A stretch of 64,000 nt of DNA, taken from positions 2,666,001-2,730,000 of the forward strand of contig NZ_JBBGZW010000001.1 in NCBI RefSeq assembly GCF_037479095.1, given 5' to 3'. How positions within the stretch are numbered: the first letter of the stretch is position 1; every line of letters starts with the position of its first letter. A model generated the notes under the pieces. That model was not told the DNA's origin. It saw nothing but the letters and a program-made list of their open reading frames with translations, and made no database searches. Positions 30,955-42,152 of this stretch are shown here, piece by piece. Both the position numbers and the translations under genes were made by a program. The DNA comes from Pantoea nemavictus (GTDB taxonomy: Bacteria > Pseudomonadota > Gammaproteobacteria > Enterobacterales > Enterobacteriaceae).

Positions 30955-31584
30955 ATGACGGGTAAAAAGCGTTCGGCCAGTTCCAGTCGCTGGCTACAGG
31001 AACACTTTAGCGATAAATATGTGCTGCAGGCACAGAAAAAAGGGTTGCGTTCGCGTGCCTGGTTTAAACTTGAGGAAATACAGCAGGGTGACAAGATTTT
31101 CAAACCCGGCATGACGGTGGTTGATCTGGGCGCTGCACCCGGCGGTTGGTCGCAATATGTGGTACAGCTTATCGGATCAAGTGGTCGTATCATTGCCTGC
31201 GATCTGTTACCAATGGATCCCATTGTCGGCGTTGATTTCCTGCAAGGCGATTTTCGTGATGAAGCGGTGCTTAACGCCTTACTGGAGCGCGTTGGCGACC
31301 AAAAGGTGCAGGTGGTGATGTCAGATATGGCACCCAACATGAGCGGGACACCTGCGGTTGATATTCCACGTTCGATGTATTTGGTAGAATTGGCGCTGGA
31401 AATGTGTCGGGATATCCTGGCACCAGGCGGCAGTTTTGTCGTGAAAGTGTTTCAGGGAGATGGCTTCGATGAATACCTGCGGGAAATTCGCTCCCTGTTT
31501 ACGAAAGTGAAAATTCGTAAGCCGGACGCTTCGCGATTACGTTCGCGCGAAGTGTACATTGTGGCGACGGGGCGCAAACTTTAG
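30955..31584 (+). CDS. rlmE: RlmE (FtsJ/RrmJ), 23S rRNA 2'-O-methyltransferase
   Basis: Methylates the ribose of U2552 in 23S rRNA during 50S maturation. The start at [18 protein letters not shown] gives 209 residues, identical in length to E. coli; the upstream open frame is intergenic. The SAM-binding motif [14 protein letters not shown] (about residues 53-66) and the K-D-K-E catalytic set (Lys38, Asp124, Lys164, Glu199 in E. coli) have visible counterparts (AWFKLEE, SDMAPN, FVVKVF, SREVY). It is followed by ftsH. Confidence 0.97.
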   Translation: MTGKKRSASSSRWLQEHFSDKYVLQAQKKGLRSRAWFKLEEIQQGDKIFKPGMTVVDLGAAPGGWSQYVVQLIGSSGRIIACDLLPMDPIVGVDFLQGDFRDEAVLNALLERVGDQKVQVVMSDMAPNMSGTPAVDIPRSMYLVELALEMCRDILAPGGSFVVKVFQGDGFDEYLREIRSLFTKVKIRKPDASRLRSREVYIVATGRKL

Positions 31585-31750
31585 CCTGAATTGCCGGAAT
31601 CAAAGCAAGACGACCAATGCGTTTACTCTGATGTCTAATTCTGAGTTTCAAGGTAAACAAGCAAAATCATCCGCACTGCGATTCCAGGTATGAAGGATCT
31701 ATAGTACCCTACGCTGTCTGTTAACATCGTTGTAATATGAGGTTAATCCC

Positions 31751-33667
31751 TTGAGTGACATGGCGAAAAACCTGATTCTCTGGTTAGTCATCGCGGTCGT
31801 GCTGATGTCTGTATTCCAGAGCTTTGGGCCCAGCGAGTCGAATGGCCGTAGGGTTGATTATTCAACTTTCCTATCGGAAGTGAACCAAGATCAGGTCCGC
31901 GAGGCACGAATTAACGGGCGTGAGATTAACGTTGTCAAAAAAGACAGCAATAAATACACCACCTATATCCCCGTCAACGATCCTAAGTTACTCGATAACC
32001 TGTTGACCAAAAACGTCAAAGTAGTTGGCGAACCGCCTGAAGAACCAAGCCTGCTGGCTTCAATCTTCATCTCATGGTTCCCAATGCTGCTGCTGATTGG
32101 CGTGTGGATCTTCTTTATGCGGCAGATGCAGGGCGGCGGCGGTAAGGGCGCGATGTCCTTCGGCAAGAGCAAAGCCCGCATGTTGACCGAAGATCAGATC
32201 AAAACCACCTTTGCTGATGTGGCCGGTTGTGATGAGGCCAAAGAAGAAGTTGGTGAGCTGGTTGAGTATTTGCGTGAGCCGAGCCGTTTCCAGAAACTGG
32301 GCGGTAAAATCCCGAAAGGCGTCCTGATGGTCGGCCCTCCGGGTACCGGTAAAACGCTGCTGGCGAAAGCCATTGCAGGCGAAGCGAAAGTACCGTTCTT
32401 TACCATTTCCGGTTCTGACTTCGTTGAAATGTTCGTAGGTGTCGGTGCATCACGTGTGCGTGACATGTTTGAACAAGCGAAGAAAGCCGCGCCGTGCATC
32501 ATCTTTATCGATGAAATCGATGCGGTTGGCCGTCAACGTGGCGCCGGTTTAGGCGGTGGTCACGATGAACGTGAACAAACGCTGAACCAGATGCTGGTTG
32601 AGATGGATGGCTTTGAAGGTAATGAAGGCATCATCGTGATCGCGGCAACTAACCGTCCAGACGTTCTTGACCCGGCGCTGCTGCGTCCAGGTCGCTTCGA
32701 CCGCCAGGTTGTGGTTGGCTTGCCAGACGTCCGCGGTCGTGAGCAGATTCTGAAAGTGCATATGCGTCGTGTGCCGTTGGCTACCGATATGGATCCCTCT
32801 GTTATTGCACGCGGTACGCCGGGCTTCTCCGGTGCGGATTTGGCTAACCTGGTCAACGAAGCTGCGCTGTTCGCTGCTCGCGGCAATAAGCGTGTGGTTT
32901 CAATGGTTGAGTTTGAAAAAGCCAAAGACAAAATCATGATGGGTGCAGAACGTCGCTCCATGGTGATGACCGAAGAGCAGAAAGAATCGACGGCGTACCA
33001 TGAAGCGGGTCACGCGATCGTGGGTACTCTGGTTCCGGGTTACGATCCGGTGCACAAAGTCACCATCATCCCGCGCGGTCGTGCCTTAGGTGTTGCCTTC
33101 TTCTTGCCAGTGGGCGATGAGATCAGCGCCAATCGTCAGAAGCTGGAAAGCCGTATTTCAGTGGCTTACGGCGGGCGTCTGGCGGAAGAGATCATTTATG
33201 GTCCGGACTATGTTTCTACCGGTGCTTCATCTGACATTAAAATGGCGACCAGCGTAGCGCGCAACATGGTTACGCAGTGGGGCTTCTCCGAGAAGCTGGG
33301 TCCGTTGCTTTACGCTGAAGAAGAGGGCGAAGTGTTCCTTGGACGTTCAGTGGCGAAAGCGAAACATATGTCAGATGAAACGGCGCGCATTATCGATCAG
33401 GAAGTTAAACACCTTATCGATACTAACTACCAACGTGCTCGCCGCATCCTGAACGAAAACATGGACATCCTTCACGCGATGAAAGACGCGCTGATGAAGT
33501 ATGAGACCATCGATGCACCACAAATCAGCGATTTGATGGCACGTCGCGAAGTACGTCCACCTGCAGGTTGGGAAGAGGCTAAGGTTGCTGTTGGTAACGG
33601 CGACTCAACCCAGGCTCCTCGCCCTGTAGATGACCCGAAAACACCGGGTTCTGATAAGATTATGTGA
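31751..33667 (+). CDS. ftsH: FtsH, membrane AAA+ zinc protease
   Basis: Essential inner-membrane protease that degrades LpxC, sigma-32 and unassembled membrane proteins. Two N-terminal transmembrane helices (about 8-25 and 100-122) flank a periplasmic domain. The AAA module has Walker A GPPGTGKT, Walker B IIFIDEID and the [11 protein letters not shown]; the protease domain has zinc-binding HEAGH. The start is TTG (MSDMAKNL) or the ATG at 31760. At 638 residues it ends directly after ...GSDKIM, without the short tail that E. coli FtsH removes from itself. Confidence 0.98.
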   Translation: MSDMAKNLILWLVIAVVLMSVFQSFGPSESNGRRVDYSTFLSEVNQDQVREARINGREINVVKKDSNKYTTYIPVNDPKLLDNLLTKNVKVVGEPPEEPSLLASIFISWFPMLLLIGVWIFFMRQMQGGGGKGAMSFGKSKARMLTEDQIKTTFADVAGCDEAKEEVGELVEYLREPSRFQKLGGKIPKGVLMVGPPGTGKTLLAKAIAGEAKVPFFTISGSDFVEMFVGVGASRVRDMFEQAKKAAPCIIFIDEIDAVGRQRGAGLGGGHDEREQTLNQMLVEMDGFEGNEGIIVIAATNRPDVLDPALLRPGRFDRQVVVGLPDVRGREQILKVHMRRVPLATDMDPSVIARGTPGFSGADLANLVNEAALFAARGNKRVVSMVEFEKAKDKIMMGAERRSMVMTEEQKESTAYHEAGHAIVGTLVPGYDPVHKVTIIPRGRALGVAFFLPVGDEISANRQKLESRISVAYGGRLAEEIIYGPDYVSTGASSDIKMATSVARNMVTQWGFSEKLGPLLYAEEEGEVFLGRSVAKAKHMSDETARIIDQEVKHLIDTNYQRARRILNENMDILHAMKDALMKYETIDAPQISDLMARREVRPPAGWEEAKVAVGNGDSTQAPRPVDDPKTPGSDKIM

Positions 33668-33702
33668 TGGCAATCTGGCGGGACGATAACTCTACCGCTA
33701 GA

Positions 33703-33729
33703 TTTACAGCCCACACTGCTTGTTATAAT
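33703..33729 (+). promoter_or_regulatory. Candidate extended -10 promoter for folP-glmM
   Basis: TTTACA (33703-33708) and TGTTATAAT (33721-33729) give a 15-base spacer with an extended -10. It lies immediately before the ftsH terminator, so a transcript would begin within or just before that hairpin. Sequence match only. Confidence 0.45.
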
Positions 33730-33731
33730 GC

Positions 33732-33758
33732 AAACCCCGGCCGGTCCGGGGTTTTTTT
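33732..33758 (+). terminator. Intrinsic terminator after ftsH
   Basis: AAACCCCGG-ccggt-CCGGGGTTT stem followed by further T residues, between ftsH and folP. Confidence 0.85.
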
Positions 33759-33796
33759 ATTTCGCGATTTAGTGGTCCCTCAAGGAGATTTTCGCC

Positions 33797-34630
33797 ATGA
33801 AGTTGTTCGCCCGTGATTCCCATCTCGATCTCTCTTTTCCCCATGTGATGGGTATTTTGAATGTCACGCCGGACTCCTTCTCAGATGGCGGAACCCACAA
33901 CACCTTGGTCGATGCGCTGACGCACACCAATGAGATGGTGAACGCGGGTGCCACCATCATTGATGTTGGCGGTGAGTCTACGCGTCCCGGGGCTGATGAA
34001 GTCAGTGTGGAAGAAGAGCTGGAACGTGTCATTCCCGTAGTAGAAGCCATTGCACAGCGTTTTGAGGTGTGGATTTCAGTCGATACCTCCAAGCCAGAAG
34101 TGATCCGCGAGGCCGCGCGAGTGGGCGCTCACATCATTAATGATATTCGCTCGCTATCCGAACCCGGTGCACTGGTGGCTGCTGCGGAAACCGGTCTGCC
34201 GGTATGTTTGATGCATATGCAAGGCGAACCGCGCACCATGCAGCAGGCACCGGAATATCACAATATTGTGAGCGAAGTGGACGCTTACTTCGCTGCTCAG
34301 ATTGCGCGCTGTGAAGCGTCTGGAATAAAAAAAGAGAATCTGCTGCTCGATCCTGGCTTTGGATTCGGTAAGAATCTCAGCCACAACTATGAATTGCTGG
34401 CGCATTTGAGCCATTTCCACCATTACGGTTTACCGCTATTAGTGGGAATGTCGCGTAAATCGATGGTTGGACAGCTATTAAATGTTGGTCCGGCGCAGCG
34501 CCTGACCGGCAGCCTAAGCTGTGCGGTGATCGCCGCTATGCAAGGGGCACAAATTATTCGCGTACATGATGTGAAAGAGACGGTCGAAGCGATGCGCGTC
34601 GTCGAAGCGACACGAAGAGCAAAAGGATAA
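33797..34630 (+). CDS. folP: FolP, dihydropteroate synthase
   Basis: Joins p-aminobenzoate to the pterin diphosphate in folate synthesis; the sulfonamide target. The 277-residue protein (E. coli 282) has [15 protein letters not shown] (about 15-29), [22 protein letters not shown] [10 protein letters not shown] and GMSRKSM. glmM follows 4 bases after its stop, as in E. coli, so the two are probably one transcript. Confidence 0.97.
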   Translation: MKLFARDSHLDLSFPHVMGILNVTPDSFSDGGTHNTLVDALTHTNEMVNAGATIIDVGGESTRPGADEVSVEEELERVIPVVEAIAQRFEVWISVDTSKPEVIREAARVGAHIINDIRSLSEPGALVAAAETGLPVCLMHMQGEPRTMQQAPEYHNIVSEVDAYFAAQIARCEASGIKKENLLLDPGFGFGKNLSHNYELLAHLSHFHHYGLPLLVGMSRKSMVGQLLNVGPAQRLTGSLSCAVIAAMQGAQIIRVHDVKETVEAMRVVEATRRAKG

Positions 34631-34634
34631 AGGC

Positions 34635-35969
34635 ATGAGTAATCGTAAATATTTCGGTACAGATGGTATTCGCGGCAAAGTCGGTGAAGCGCCGATTACC
34701 CCTGATTTTGTCCTCAAGCTGGGCTGGGCAGCAGGTAAAGTGCTGGCGCGCCAGGGCTCTCGCAAAGTATTGATTGGTAAAGATACGCGTATTTCAGGTT
34801 ATATGCTGGAATCGGCGCTGGAAGCGGGGCTGGCGGCAGCGGGATTGTCTGCGGCCTTTACGGGACCAATGCCGACGCCGGCTATCGCCTATCTAACGCG
34901 CACCTTCCGTGCGGAAGCGGGCATTGTGATTTCGGCATCGCATAATCCGTTTGACGACAACGGCATTAAATTCTTTTCTGCTGAAGGCACCAAGCTGCCG
35001 GATGAAGTTGAAGAAGCCATTGAGCTGGAGATGGAGAAACCTATCACCTGCGTCGAGTCCGCTGAATTGGGCCGCGCTAGCCGCATTGTTGATGCTGCAG
35101 GCCGTTATATCGAATTCTGTAAAGGTACCTTCCCGAGCGAGCTGAGTCTCAATGGGCTTAAAATTGTGGTCGATTGCGCAAACGGTGCGACTTACCACAT
35201 TGCTCCCAACGTGCTGCGTGAACTCGGCGCAACCGTGATTGCTATCGGCACACAGCCGGATGGTATGAACATCAATAAAGATTGCGGCGCGACCGATTTG
35301 CGTCTGCTGCAACATCGCGTGTTAGAAGAGAAGGCCGATCTCGGATTGGCTTACGATGGTGACGGCGACCGCATCATGATGGTTGACCATCTGGGCCATA
35401 AAGTTGATGGTGACCAGATTCTTTATATCATTGCGCGCGAAGGGCTGCGTCAGGGCCAGCTGCGCGGCGGCGTGGTGGGCACGCTGATGAGTAACATGGG
35501 GCTGGAACTGGCACTGAAGCAGCTGGGTATTCCGTTCACCCGTGCAAAAGTGGGCGACCGCTATGTGCTGGAAAAAATGCAGGAAAAGGGATGGCGTTTA
35601 GGGGCGGAAAACTCCGGTCACGTCATTCTGCTGGATAAAACCACCACCGGCGACGGCATTGTGGCAAGTTTGCAAGTGCTCACTGCTGTAGTACGAAATC
35701 ATATGACGTTACACGATTTGTGCAGCGGTATGAAAATGCTGCCGCAGATTTTGGTTAACGTGCGCTTTGCTGGCGAGCACGATCCGCTGGAAAGCGAGAG
35801 CGTGAAAGCCGTGACCGCAGAAGTGGAAAAAACGCTGGCGGGACGTGGTCGCGTGTTGCTGCGTAAATCCGGCACCGAACCGCTGATCCGTGTAATGGTG
35901 GAAGGTGAAGATGAGGCGCAGGTTAGCGCGCTGGCGCACAAAATCGCAGATGCAGTAAAAGCGGTGTAA
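34635..35969 (+). CDS. glmM: GlmM, phosphoglucosamine mutase
   Basis: Converts glucosamine-6-phosphate to glucosamine-1-phosphate on the way to UDP-GlcNAc, feeding MurA and lipopolysaccharide. The 444-residue protein has the phosphoserine loop [13 protein letters not shown] (about residues 99-111), the metal-binding DGDGDR and the sugar- and phosphate-binding GENSG-like AENSGH and [13 protein letters not shown]. coli GlmM is 445. Confidence 0.97.
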   Translation: MSNRKYFGTDGIRGKVGEAPITPDFVLKLGWAAGKVLARQGSRKVLIGKDTRISGYMLESALEAGLAAAGLSAAFTGPMPTPAIAYLTRTFRAEAGIVISASHNPFDDNGIKFFSAEGTKLPDEVEEAIELEMEKPITCVESAELGRASRIVDAAGRYIEFCKGTFPSELSLNGLKIVVDCANGATYHIAPNVLRELGATVIAIGTQPDGMNINKDCGATDLRLLQHRVLEEKADLGLAYDGDGDRIMMVDHLGHKVDGDQILYIIAREGLRQGQLRGGVVGTLMSNMGLELALKQLGIPFTRAKVGDRYVLEKMQEKGWRLGAENSGHVILLDKTTTGDGIVASLQVLTAVVRNHMTLHDLCSGMKMLPQILVNVRFAGEHDPLESESVKAVTAEVEKTLAGRGRVLLRKSGTEPLIRVMVEGEDEAQVSALAHKIADAVKAV

Positions 35970-36186
35970 TTGAATTCAGGCGGAGAAATTTTGCACTTTC
36001 CGCCTGCAAAATCACCGGGATGGTGCTTTTTTCCGCAATCGAAAGCGATGGTGAAAATTGCACTTGCAGAGGTATGTGCCATTGGTTAGTATTCACACCC
36101 GCTTCTGATGGGTGATGACGAGACTTCCCATCGATATTGGTTGAAGCTTTAACTGTGCAGATAACGCGCAAGGAAACAGGTTGATT

Positions 36187-36522
36187 ATGTACGAAGCTCT
36201 GTTAGTTGTTTTCCTTATTGTAGCGATTGGCCTCGTAGGTTTGATCATGCTGCAGCAAGGCAAAGGCGCTGATATGGGAGCCTCATTCGGTGCAGGCGCT
36301 TCTGGTACGCTGTTCGGTTCTAATGGGTCAGGCAACTTTATGACTCGTATGACCGCGGTACTGGCTACCCTGTTCTTCATCATCAGCTTGGTTCTGGGTA
36401 ATCTGAACAGTAATAAAACAGCCAAAGGAAGTGAGTGGGATAACCTCACTGCGCCGGCGCAGTCTGAACAGCAGACTCAGCCAGCTAAACCGGCAACGCC
36501 GGGCAATGATATCCCGCAGTAA
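36187..36522 (+). CDS. secG: SecG, translocon subunit
   Basis: Small inner-membrane subunit of SecYEG. The start at MYEALLVVFLIVAIG gives 111 residues (E. coli 110). Two transmembrane helices (about 2-21 and 53-74) flank the conserved loop LQQGKGADMGASFGAGASGTLFG. The tail is Gln/Pro/Ala-rich. The preceding 217 bases hold an imperfect hairpin (arms at 35977 and 35999) but no gene. Confidence 0.96.
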   Translation: MYEALLVVFLIVAIGLVGLIMLQQGKGADMGASFGAGASGTLFGSNGSGNFMTRMTAVLATLFFIISLVLGNLNSNKTAKGSEWDNLTAPAQSEQQTQPAKPATPGNDIPQ

Positions 36523-36571
36523 GATCGTCAACGCTGTAGTGCGACAAATTAGCGTCGCAGTCTAGTGATGT

Positions 36572-36658
36572 ACCGAGGTGGTGAAATTGGTAGACACGCT
36601 ACCTTGAGGTGGTAGTGCTCGAAAGGGCTTACGGGTTCAAGTCCCGTCCTCGGTACCA
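36572..36658 (+). tRNA. leuU: tRNA-Leu(GAG)
   Basis: An 87-nt class II tRNA ending in encoded CCA. The acceptor stem ACCGAGG pairs with CCTCGGT; the anticodon stem CTACC/GGTAG holds loop TTGAGGT with anticodon GAG at 36606-36608; the T arm contains GGTTCAAGTCC and a long variable arm is present. It corresponds to E. coli leuU, also located after secG. Confidence 0.97.
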
Positions 36659-36717
36659 AATCTCAGTAAAACTTGCATTTTTTGCAAGGCCGGCGTATTA
36701 TTCGCCACGTTTTCGGA

Positions 36718-36794
<77 letters not shown>

Positions 36795-36918
36795 CTTTCC
36801 CTTAGAGTTCTTTTTCAAATATACTGTATGCATCGACGGACGCACTCATCAGTGATTTTGAAAAAAATTCTTTTGGATTGTGCTCCGAAGCCGCTATGCG
36901 GCGTACAGGGTCCAGTCA

Positions 36919-36948
36919 CAAAAAGCCCCGAATATTCGGGGTTTTTTG
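36919..36948 (+). terminator. Terminator between metY and rimP
   Basis: Stem of AAAAGCCCCGA and TTCGGGGTTTTTT. In E. coli metY is cotranscribed with rimP-nusA-infB past such a hairpin, so read-through is likely. Confidence 0.7.
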
Positions 36949-36969
36949 TTATCAGGAAATCGACACACT

Positions 36970-36989
36970 GGGCTATAGGCCCTTTTTTT
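36970..36989 (+). terminator. Second, weaker hairpin with T-run before rimP
   Basis: A short GGGC/GCCC stem followed by seven T residues, 18 bases before the rimP TTG. It may act as an attenuator in the rimP leader. Confidence 0.4.
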
Positions 36990-37006
36990 ATGTCTTGGGG
37001 GTGGGC

Positions 37007-37459
37007 TTGTCCACATTAGAGCAAAAATTGACAGAGTTGATCTCTGCTCCAGTAGAAGCGCTTGGCTACGAATTAGTCGGTATCGAGTTTATTCGTGGTC
37101 GCACATCAACATTGCGCATCTATATTGATAGTGAAGAGGGTATCAATGTTGATGATTGCGCCGATGTTAGCCACCAGGTCAGCGCAGTAATGGATGTGGA
37201 AGATCCAATTACCGTGGCTTACAACCTTGAAGTTTCCTCGCCGGGTCTCGAACGTCCTCTTTTCACTGCTGAACACTATGCACGTTTTGCCGGTGACGAG
37301 GTGAGCCTGGTACTATGCATGGCCGTACAAAACCGCCGTAAATGGCAGGGTATCATCAAGTCTGTTGAAGGTGAGATGATCACGGTGACCGTTGAGGGTA
37401 ACGATGAAGTGTTCGCGCTGAGCAACATTCAGAAAGCGAACCTGGTCCCCCACTTTTAA
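37007..37459 (+). CDS. rimP: RimP, 30S ribosome maturation factor
   Basis: Needed for efficient maturation of the 30S subunit. The TTG start ([11 protein letters not shown]) gives 150 residues, the E. coli length, and a strong GGGGGTGGG ribosome site lies just upstream; a longer reading from 36878 runs through the leader. The conserved stretch [31 protein letters not shown] is clear. First protein gene of the nusA-infB operon. Confidence 0.96.
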   Translation: MSTLEQKLTELISAPVEALGYELVGIEFIRGRTSTLRIYIDSEEGINVDDCADVSHQVSAVMDVEDPITVAYNLEVSSPGLERPLFTAEHYARFAGDEVSLVLCMAVQNRRKWQGIIKSVEGEMITVTVEGNDEVFALSNIQKANLVPHF

Positions 37460-37483
37460 AAGTCCGGATTGAGGCTAACCAGG

Positions 37484-38971
37484 ATGAACAAAGAGATCTT
37501 AGCTGTAGTAGAAGCCGTTTCTAACGAAAAAGCCCTGCCGCGTGAGAAAATCTTCGAAGCGCTGGAGAGCGCTTTGGCCACTGCGACCAAAAAGAAGTAT
37601 GAGCAAGAGATCGAAGTGCGAGTCAGCATTGACCGTCGCAGCGGCGATTTCGACACCTTCCGTCGCTGGCAGATTGTTGAAGAAGTCACGCAGCCGACTC
37701 GCGAGATCACGCTGGATGCAGCCCGTTATGAAGACGAAGCGTTCAATCTGGGCGAATTTGTCGAAGATCAGATTGAATCTGTCACCTTCGACCGTATCAC
37801 CACCCAAACTGCTAAGCAGGTTATCGTACAAAAAGTACGTGAAGCTGAGCGCGCAATGGTGGTTGATCAGTTCCGTCAACACGAAGGCGAAATCATCACT
37901 GGCGTGGTGAAGAAAGTGAACCGCGACAACATTTCACTGGACCTCGGTAGCAATGCCGAAGCGGTGATTGGACGTGAAGACATGCTGCCGCGTGAAAACT
38001 TCCGTCCAGGCGACCGCATCCGCGGCGTGCTGTACGCCGTTCGCCCTGAAGCACGTGGCGCACAGCTGTTCGTCACGCGTTCTAAGCCGGAAATGCTGAT
38101 TGAGTTGTTCCGCATTGAGGTGCCAGAAATTGGCGAAGAAGTTATCGAGATCAAAGCGGCAGCGCGCGATCCGGGTTCACGCGCCAAAATCGCAGTGAAA
38201 ACTAACGATAAACGTATTGATCCAGTAGGCGCTTGCGTCGGTATGCGCGGTGCGCGTGTGCAGGCGGTTTCAAGCGAGCTGGGTGGCGAGCGTATCGATA
38301 TTGTGCTGTGGGACGACAACCCGGCGCAGTTCGTTATCAACGCTATGGCGCCTGCTGATGTGGCGTCAATTGTGGTGGACGAAGACAATCACACCATGGA
38401 TATCGCTGTTGAAGCCGGCAATCTGGCTCAGGCGATCGGTCGTAACGGCCAAAACGTGCGTCTGGCTTCCCAACTGAGCGGTTGGGAACTGAACGTGATG
38501 ACCGTCGATGATCTGCAGGCTAAGCACCAAGCTGAAGCCCATGCAGCAATCGATATGTTCACCAAACATCTCGACATCGACGAAGAGTTCGCCACCATTC
38601 TGGTGGAAGAGGGCTTCTCTTCGCTGGAAGAATTGGCTTATGTGCCAATCAACGAGCTGCTGGAAATCGACGGCCTCGATGAAGAGACCATTGAAGCCCT
38701 GCGTGAACGAGCAAAAAATGCGTTAACTACCCTGGCATTAGCGAAAGAAGAGAGCCTTGGTAATCAGGAGCCCGCTGAGGATCTTCTGAATCTTGAGGGC
38801 TTGGATCGTGCGCTGGCGTATCGCCTGGCGTCGAAAGGCGTTTGCACGCTGGAAGATCTCGCTGAGCAAGGTGTTGACGATCTGACAGATATTGAAGGGC
38901 TGGATGATGAGAAGGCCGGTGCGCTGATTATGGCTGCACGTAATATCTGCTGGTTCGGCGATGACGCGTAA
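37484..38971 (+). CDS. nusA: NusA, transcription elongation/termination factor
   Basis: Binds RNA polymerase and controls pausing, termination and antitermination. The start at [12 protein letters not shown] gives 495 residues, as in E. coli. Domains in order: N-terminal RNAP-binding domain (1-125), S1 (about 135-200; [24 protein letters not shown]), two KH domains (about 200-345) and two C-terminal acidic repeats ending in helix-hairpin-helix-like [17 protein letters not shown]. Confidence 0.98.
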   Translation: MNKEILAVVEAVSNEKALPREKIFEALESALATATKKKYEQEIEVRVSIDRRSGDFDTFRRWQIVEEVTQPTREITLDAARYEDEAFNLGEFVEDQIESVTFDRITTQTAKQVIVQKVREAERAMVVDQFRQHEGEIITGVVKKVNRDNISLDLGSNAEAVIGREDMLPRENFRPGDRIRGVLYAVRPEARGAQLFVTRSKPEMLIELFRIEVPEIGEEVIEIKAAARDPGSRAKIAVKTNDKRIDPVGACVGMRGARVQAVSSELGGERIDIVLWDDNPAQFVINAMAPADVASIVVDEDNHTMDIAVEAGNLAQAIGRNGQNVRLASQLSGWELNVMTVDDLQAKHQAEAHAAIDMFTKHLDIDEEFATILVEEGFSSLEELAYVPINELLEIDGLDEETIEALRERAKNALTTLALAKEESLGNQEPAEDLLNLEGLDRALAYRLASKGVCTLEDLAEQGVDDLTDIEGLDDEKAGALIMAARNICWFGDDA

Positions 38972-38988
38972 TAACAGGAAGGAACAGC

Positions 38989-41679
38989 ATGACAGATGTA
39001 ACCGTAAAATCGCTGGCCGCCGAAATTCAGACCCCGGTCGATCGCCTGGTACAGCAATTTGCTGATGCAGGGATCCGTAAGTCTGAAAATGATGCGGTGT
39101 CCCAGCAAGAGAAAGAAACCTTACTGTCTCACCTGAATCGTGAGCACGGTCAGACCGGTTCAAGCAAGCTGACTTTGCAGCGCAAGACGCGCAGCACCTT
39201 GAATATTCCCGTCACCGGGGGTAAAAGTAAGTCGGTACAAATCGAAGTCCGCAAAAAGCGCACATACGTGAAAGGCGACGCAGAGTCTGAGCAAGCTCAG
39301 GCAGAAGCGGAAGCCGAGGCGCAGCGTGAAGCGGAAGAGCAGGCGCGTCGCGAGGCGGAAGAACAAGCCCGTCGCGAAGCTGAACAGAAAGCGCAACGTG
39401 AAGCCGAAGATAAAGCCAAGCGCGAAGCCGCTGACAAGGCCAAACGTGAAGCAGCGGAAAAAGAGAAATTGACTAATCAACCTACCGACGTAGTAGCCAA
39501 GGCTGCGCAGTCTGATAAAGCCCGTCGTGAAGCAGAAGCTGCCGAACTGAAACGTAAAGCAGAAGAAGAAGCTCGCCGTAAGCTGGAAGAAGATGCGCGC
39601 CGCGTGGCCGAAGAAGCCCGCCGCCTGGCTGAAGAAAAAGGCGCTGAATGGGCAAAACCTGAAGAAGAGGATAAAGGCGACTATCACGTCACTACCTCTA
39701 CTCATGCCCGTCAGGCAGAAGACGAGAACGATCGCCAGGTTGAAGCTGGCCGTGCACGTGCTCGCACCACCAAAGCTGCTCGCCCGGTGAAGAAAGGCAA
39801 CAAGCACTCTGAAGCCAAAACCGATCGTGAAGAAGCTCGTGCTCAGGTACGTGGCGGCAAAGGCGGTAAGCATCGTAAGCCAAGCACCCTGCAGCAAGGC
39901 TTCAACAAGCCAGCTCAGGCTGTGAACCGTGATGTTGTCATCGGTGAAACCATCACCGTTGCTGAACTGGCCAATAAAATGGCAATCAAAGGTTCTCTGG
40001 TCGTTAAGGCGATGATGAAGATGGGCGCAATGGCGACCATCAACCAGGTTATCGACCAAGAAACCGCTCAGATGGTCGCGGAAGAGATGGGCCACAAAGT
40101 GATCCTGCGCCGCGAGAATGAGCTGGAAGAAGCGGTAATGGACGATCGTGATACCGATGCTGCGCAGGAAAGCCGCGCGCCAGTCGTGACCATCATGGGC
40201 CACGTTGACCACGGTAAAACCTCTCTGCTTGACTACATTCGTTCTACGAAAGTGGCTTCAGGCGAAGCAGGCGGTATTACACAGCATATCGGTGCATACC
40301 ACGTTGAAACTGACAACGGTATGATCACCTTCCTCGACACCCCGGGCCACGCCGCGTTTACCGCAATGCGTGCACGTGGTGCGCAGGCAACGGATATCGT
40401 TATCCTTGTGGTTGCGGCTGATGACGGCGTGATGCCTCAGACCGTCGAAGCTATCCAGCATGCGAAAGCAGCCGGTGTGCCAGTGGTTGTTGCAGTCAAC
40501 AAAGTTGATAAGCCTGATGCAGATCCAGATCGCGTTAAGAATGAACTGACCCAATACGGCATCCTGCCGGAAGAGTGGGGCGGTGAGAACATGTTCGTTA
40601 ACGTCTCTGCGAAAGCCGGTACCGGTATCGACGACCTGCTGAATGCGATTCTGCTGCAAGCTGAAGTCCTGGAACTGTCTGCAATCCGTGAAGGTATGGC
40701 GAGCGGCGTGGTGATTGAATCGTTCCTCGACAAAGGTCGTGGTCCGGTTGCTACCGTGCTGGTACGTGAAGGTACGCTCAATAAAGGCGATATCGTGCTG
40801 TGCGGCTTCGAATATGGCCGTGTTCGTGCGATGCGTGATGAATTGGGTCGCGAAGTGTTTGAAGCGGGTCCATCCATTCCAGTGGAAATCCTCGGTCTAT
40901 CCGGTGTGCCGGCAGCGGGTGATGAAGCGACCGTGGTACGTGACGAGAAGAAAGCACGTGAAGTTGCACTGTATCGTCAGGGCAAATTCCGTGAAGTTAA
41001 GCTGGCGCGTCAGCAGAAGTCTAAGTTGGAGAATATGTTCGCCAACATGACCGAAGGTGAAGTGTCTGAGCTGAACATCGTGCTGAAATCCGACGTACAG
41101 GGTTCTGTGGAAGCGATCTCCGATTCCCTGCTCAAACTCTCTACCGACGAAGTGAAGGTGCGGATTATCGGTTCGGGTGTAGGTGGAATCACTGAAACCG
41201 ACGCAACGCTGGCTGCAGCTTCCAACGCGATCATCCTCGGCTTCAACGTACGTGCTGATGCATCTGCTCGCCGCGTCATTGATTCTGAAAACGTTGACCT
41301 GCGTTACTACTCTGTCATCTATAATCTGATCGACGAAGTGAAAGCAGCAATGAGCGGCATGCTGGCACCTGAGTTCAAACAGCAGATTATCGGTCTGGCT
41401 GCGGTGCGTGACGTGTTCAAATCACCGAAGTTTGGTGCTATCGCGGGCTGTATGGTTACCGAAGGTAACATCAAACGTCACAACCCAATCCGTGTACTGC
41501 GTGACAACGTGGTTATCTATGAAGGCGAGCTGGAATCTCTGCGTCGCTTCAAAGATGACGTTAACGAAGTTCGTAACGGCATGGAATGTGGTATCGGCGT
41601 GAAGAACTACAACGACGTTCGCGTTGGCGATATGATCGAAGTCTTCGAAGTGATTGAAATTAAACGCACCATCGATTGA
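38989..41679 (+). CDS. infB: IF-2, translation initiation factor 2
   Basis: GTPase that brings initiator tRNA to the 30S subunit. The 896-residue protein (E. coli 890) has a long N-terminal region with a charged, Ala/Glu/Arg-rich helical stretch (about 95-225), then the G domain (G1 GHVDHGKT near 404-411, [14 protein letters not shown]) and the beta-barrel and C-terminal tRNA-binding domains ending [11 protein letters not shown]. coli makes shorter forms from internal starts; here the corresponding site is a TTG at 39469 (codon 161) with an AGAG upstream. Confidence 0.98.
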   Translation: MTDVTVKSLAAEIQTPVDRLVQQFADAGIRKSENDAVSQQEKETLLSHLNREHGQTGSSKLTLQRKTRSTLNIPVTGGKSKSVQIEVRKKRTYVKGDAESEQAQAEAEAEAQREAEEQARREAEEQARREAEQKAQREAEDKAKREAADKAKREAAEKEKLTNQPTDVVAKAAQSDKARREAEAAELKRKAEEEARRKLEEDARRVAEEARRLAEEKGAEWAKPEEEDKGDYHVTTSTHARQAEDENDRQVEAGRARARTTKAARPVKKGNKHSEAKTDREEARAQVRGGKGGKHRKPSTLQQGFNKPAQAVNRDVVIGETITVAELANKMAIKGSLVVKAMMKMGAMATINQVIDQETAQMVAEEMGHKVILRRENELEEAVMDDRDTDAAQESRAPVVTIMGHVDHGKTSLLDYIRSTKVASGEAGGITQHIGAYHVETDNGMITFLDTPGHAAFTAMRARGAQATDIVILVVAADDGVMPQTVEAIQHAKAAGVPVVVAVNKVDKPDADPDRVKNELTQYGILPEEWGGENMFVNVSAKAGTGIDDLLNAILLQAEVLELSAIREGMASGVVIESFLDKGRGPVATVLVREGTLNKGDIVLCGFEYGRVRAMRDELGREVFEAGPSIPVEILGLSGVPAAGDEATVVRDEKKAREVALYRQGKFREVKLARQQKSKLENMFANMTEGEVSELNIVLKSDVQGSVEAISDSLLKLSTDEVKVRIIGSGVGGITETDATLAAASNAIILGFNVRADASARRVIDSENVDLRYYSVIYNLIDEVKAAMSGMLAPEFKQQIIGLAAVRDVFKSPKFGAIAGCMVTEGNIKRHNPIRVLRDNVVIYEGELESLRRFKDDVNEVRNGMECGIGVKNYNDVRVGDMIEVFEVIEIKRTID

Positions 41680-41703
41680 TCATCATTTGATGTGTTGCAA
41701 TTT

Positions 41704-41722
41704 GGGAGGCCTCTGGCCTCCC
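41704..41722 (+). terminator. Hairpin between infB and rbfA
   Basis: GGGAGGCC-tct-GGCCTCCC is a perfect 8-bp stem followed only by GAATTATTT. It may be a weak terminator or processing site within the operon. Confidence 0.45.
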
Positions 41723-41744
41723 GAATTATTTGGGAGAAAGAATA

Positions 41745-42152
41745 ATGGCAAAAGAATTTGGCCGCCCACAGCGCGTTTCCCAGGAGTTGCAGAAAGAGAT
41801 TGCAATCATCCTGCAGCGCGAAATTAAAGATCCGCGTCTCGGTATGATGGTGACGGTTTCGGGCGTAGAAGTGTCCCGCGATCTGGCTTATGCCAAGGTG
41901 TTTGTGACCTTTCTGAATGACAAAGATGAAGAAGCGGTGCAAAACGGCCTGAAGGCGCTGAAAGAAGCCTCTGGCTATATCCGCACGCTGGTAGGTAAAG
42001 CGATGCGCTTACGTATCGTGCCGGAACTGACCTTCTTCTACGACAACTCGCTGATCGAAGGTATGCGTATGTCGAATCTGGTCAGCAACGTTATCAAGAG
42101 CGATGTTGAGCGTCGTGGCGATAGCCCGGCGGAAGATGACAAGGAGGACTAA
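41745..42152 (+). CDS. rbfA: RbfA, ribosome-binding factor A
   Basis: Cold-shock KH-type factor for 30S maturation. The start at [19 protein letters not shown] gives 135 residues (E. coli 133). The body includes [28 protein letters not shown] sequence and a hydrophilic C-terminus rich in Asp/Glu. Its stop shares one base with the truB start. Confidence 0.96.
   Translation: MAKEFGRPQRVSQELQKEIAIILQREIKDPRLGMMVTVSGVEVSRDLAYAKVFVTFLNDKDEEAVQNGLKALKEASGYIRTLVGKAMRLRIVPELTFFYDNSLIEGMRMSNLVSNVIKSDVERRGDSPAEDDKED

Noticed and set aside
39290..39640. Repetitive GAAGC/CGTCGCGAAGC-rich stretch in infB as a DNA repeat
   Set aside because: It encodes the charged helical Ala/Glu/Arg repeats normal for enteric IF-2.
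39160..40212. 350-codon open frame antisense to infB
   Set aside because: It mirrors the codon bias of the highly expressed sense gene, has no recognisable domain and is Phe-rich, as expected from antisense of Glu/Lys codons.
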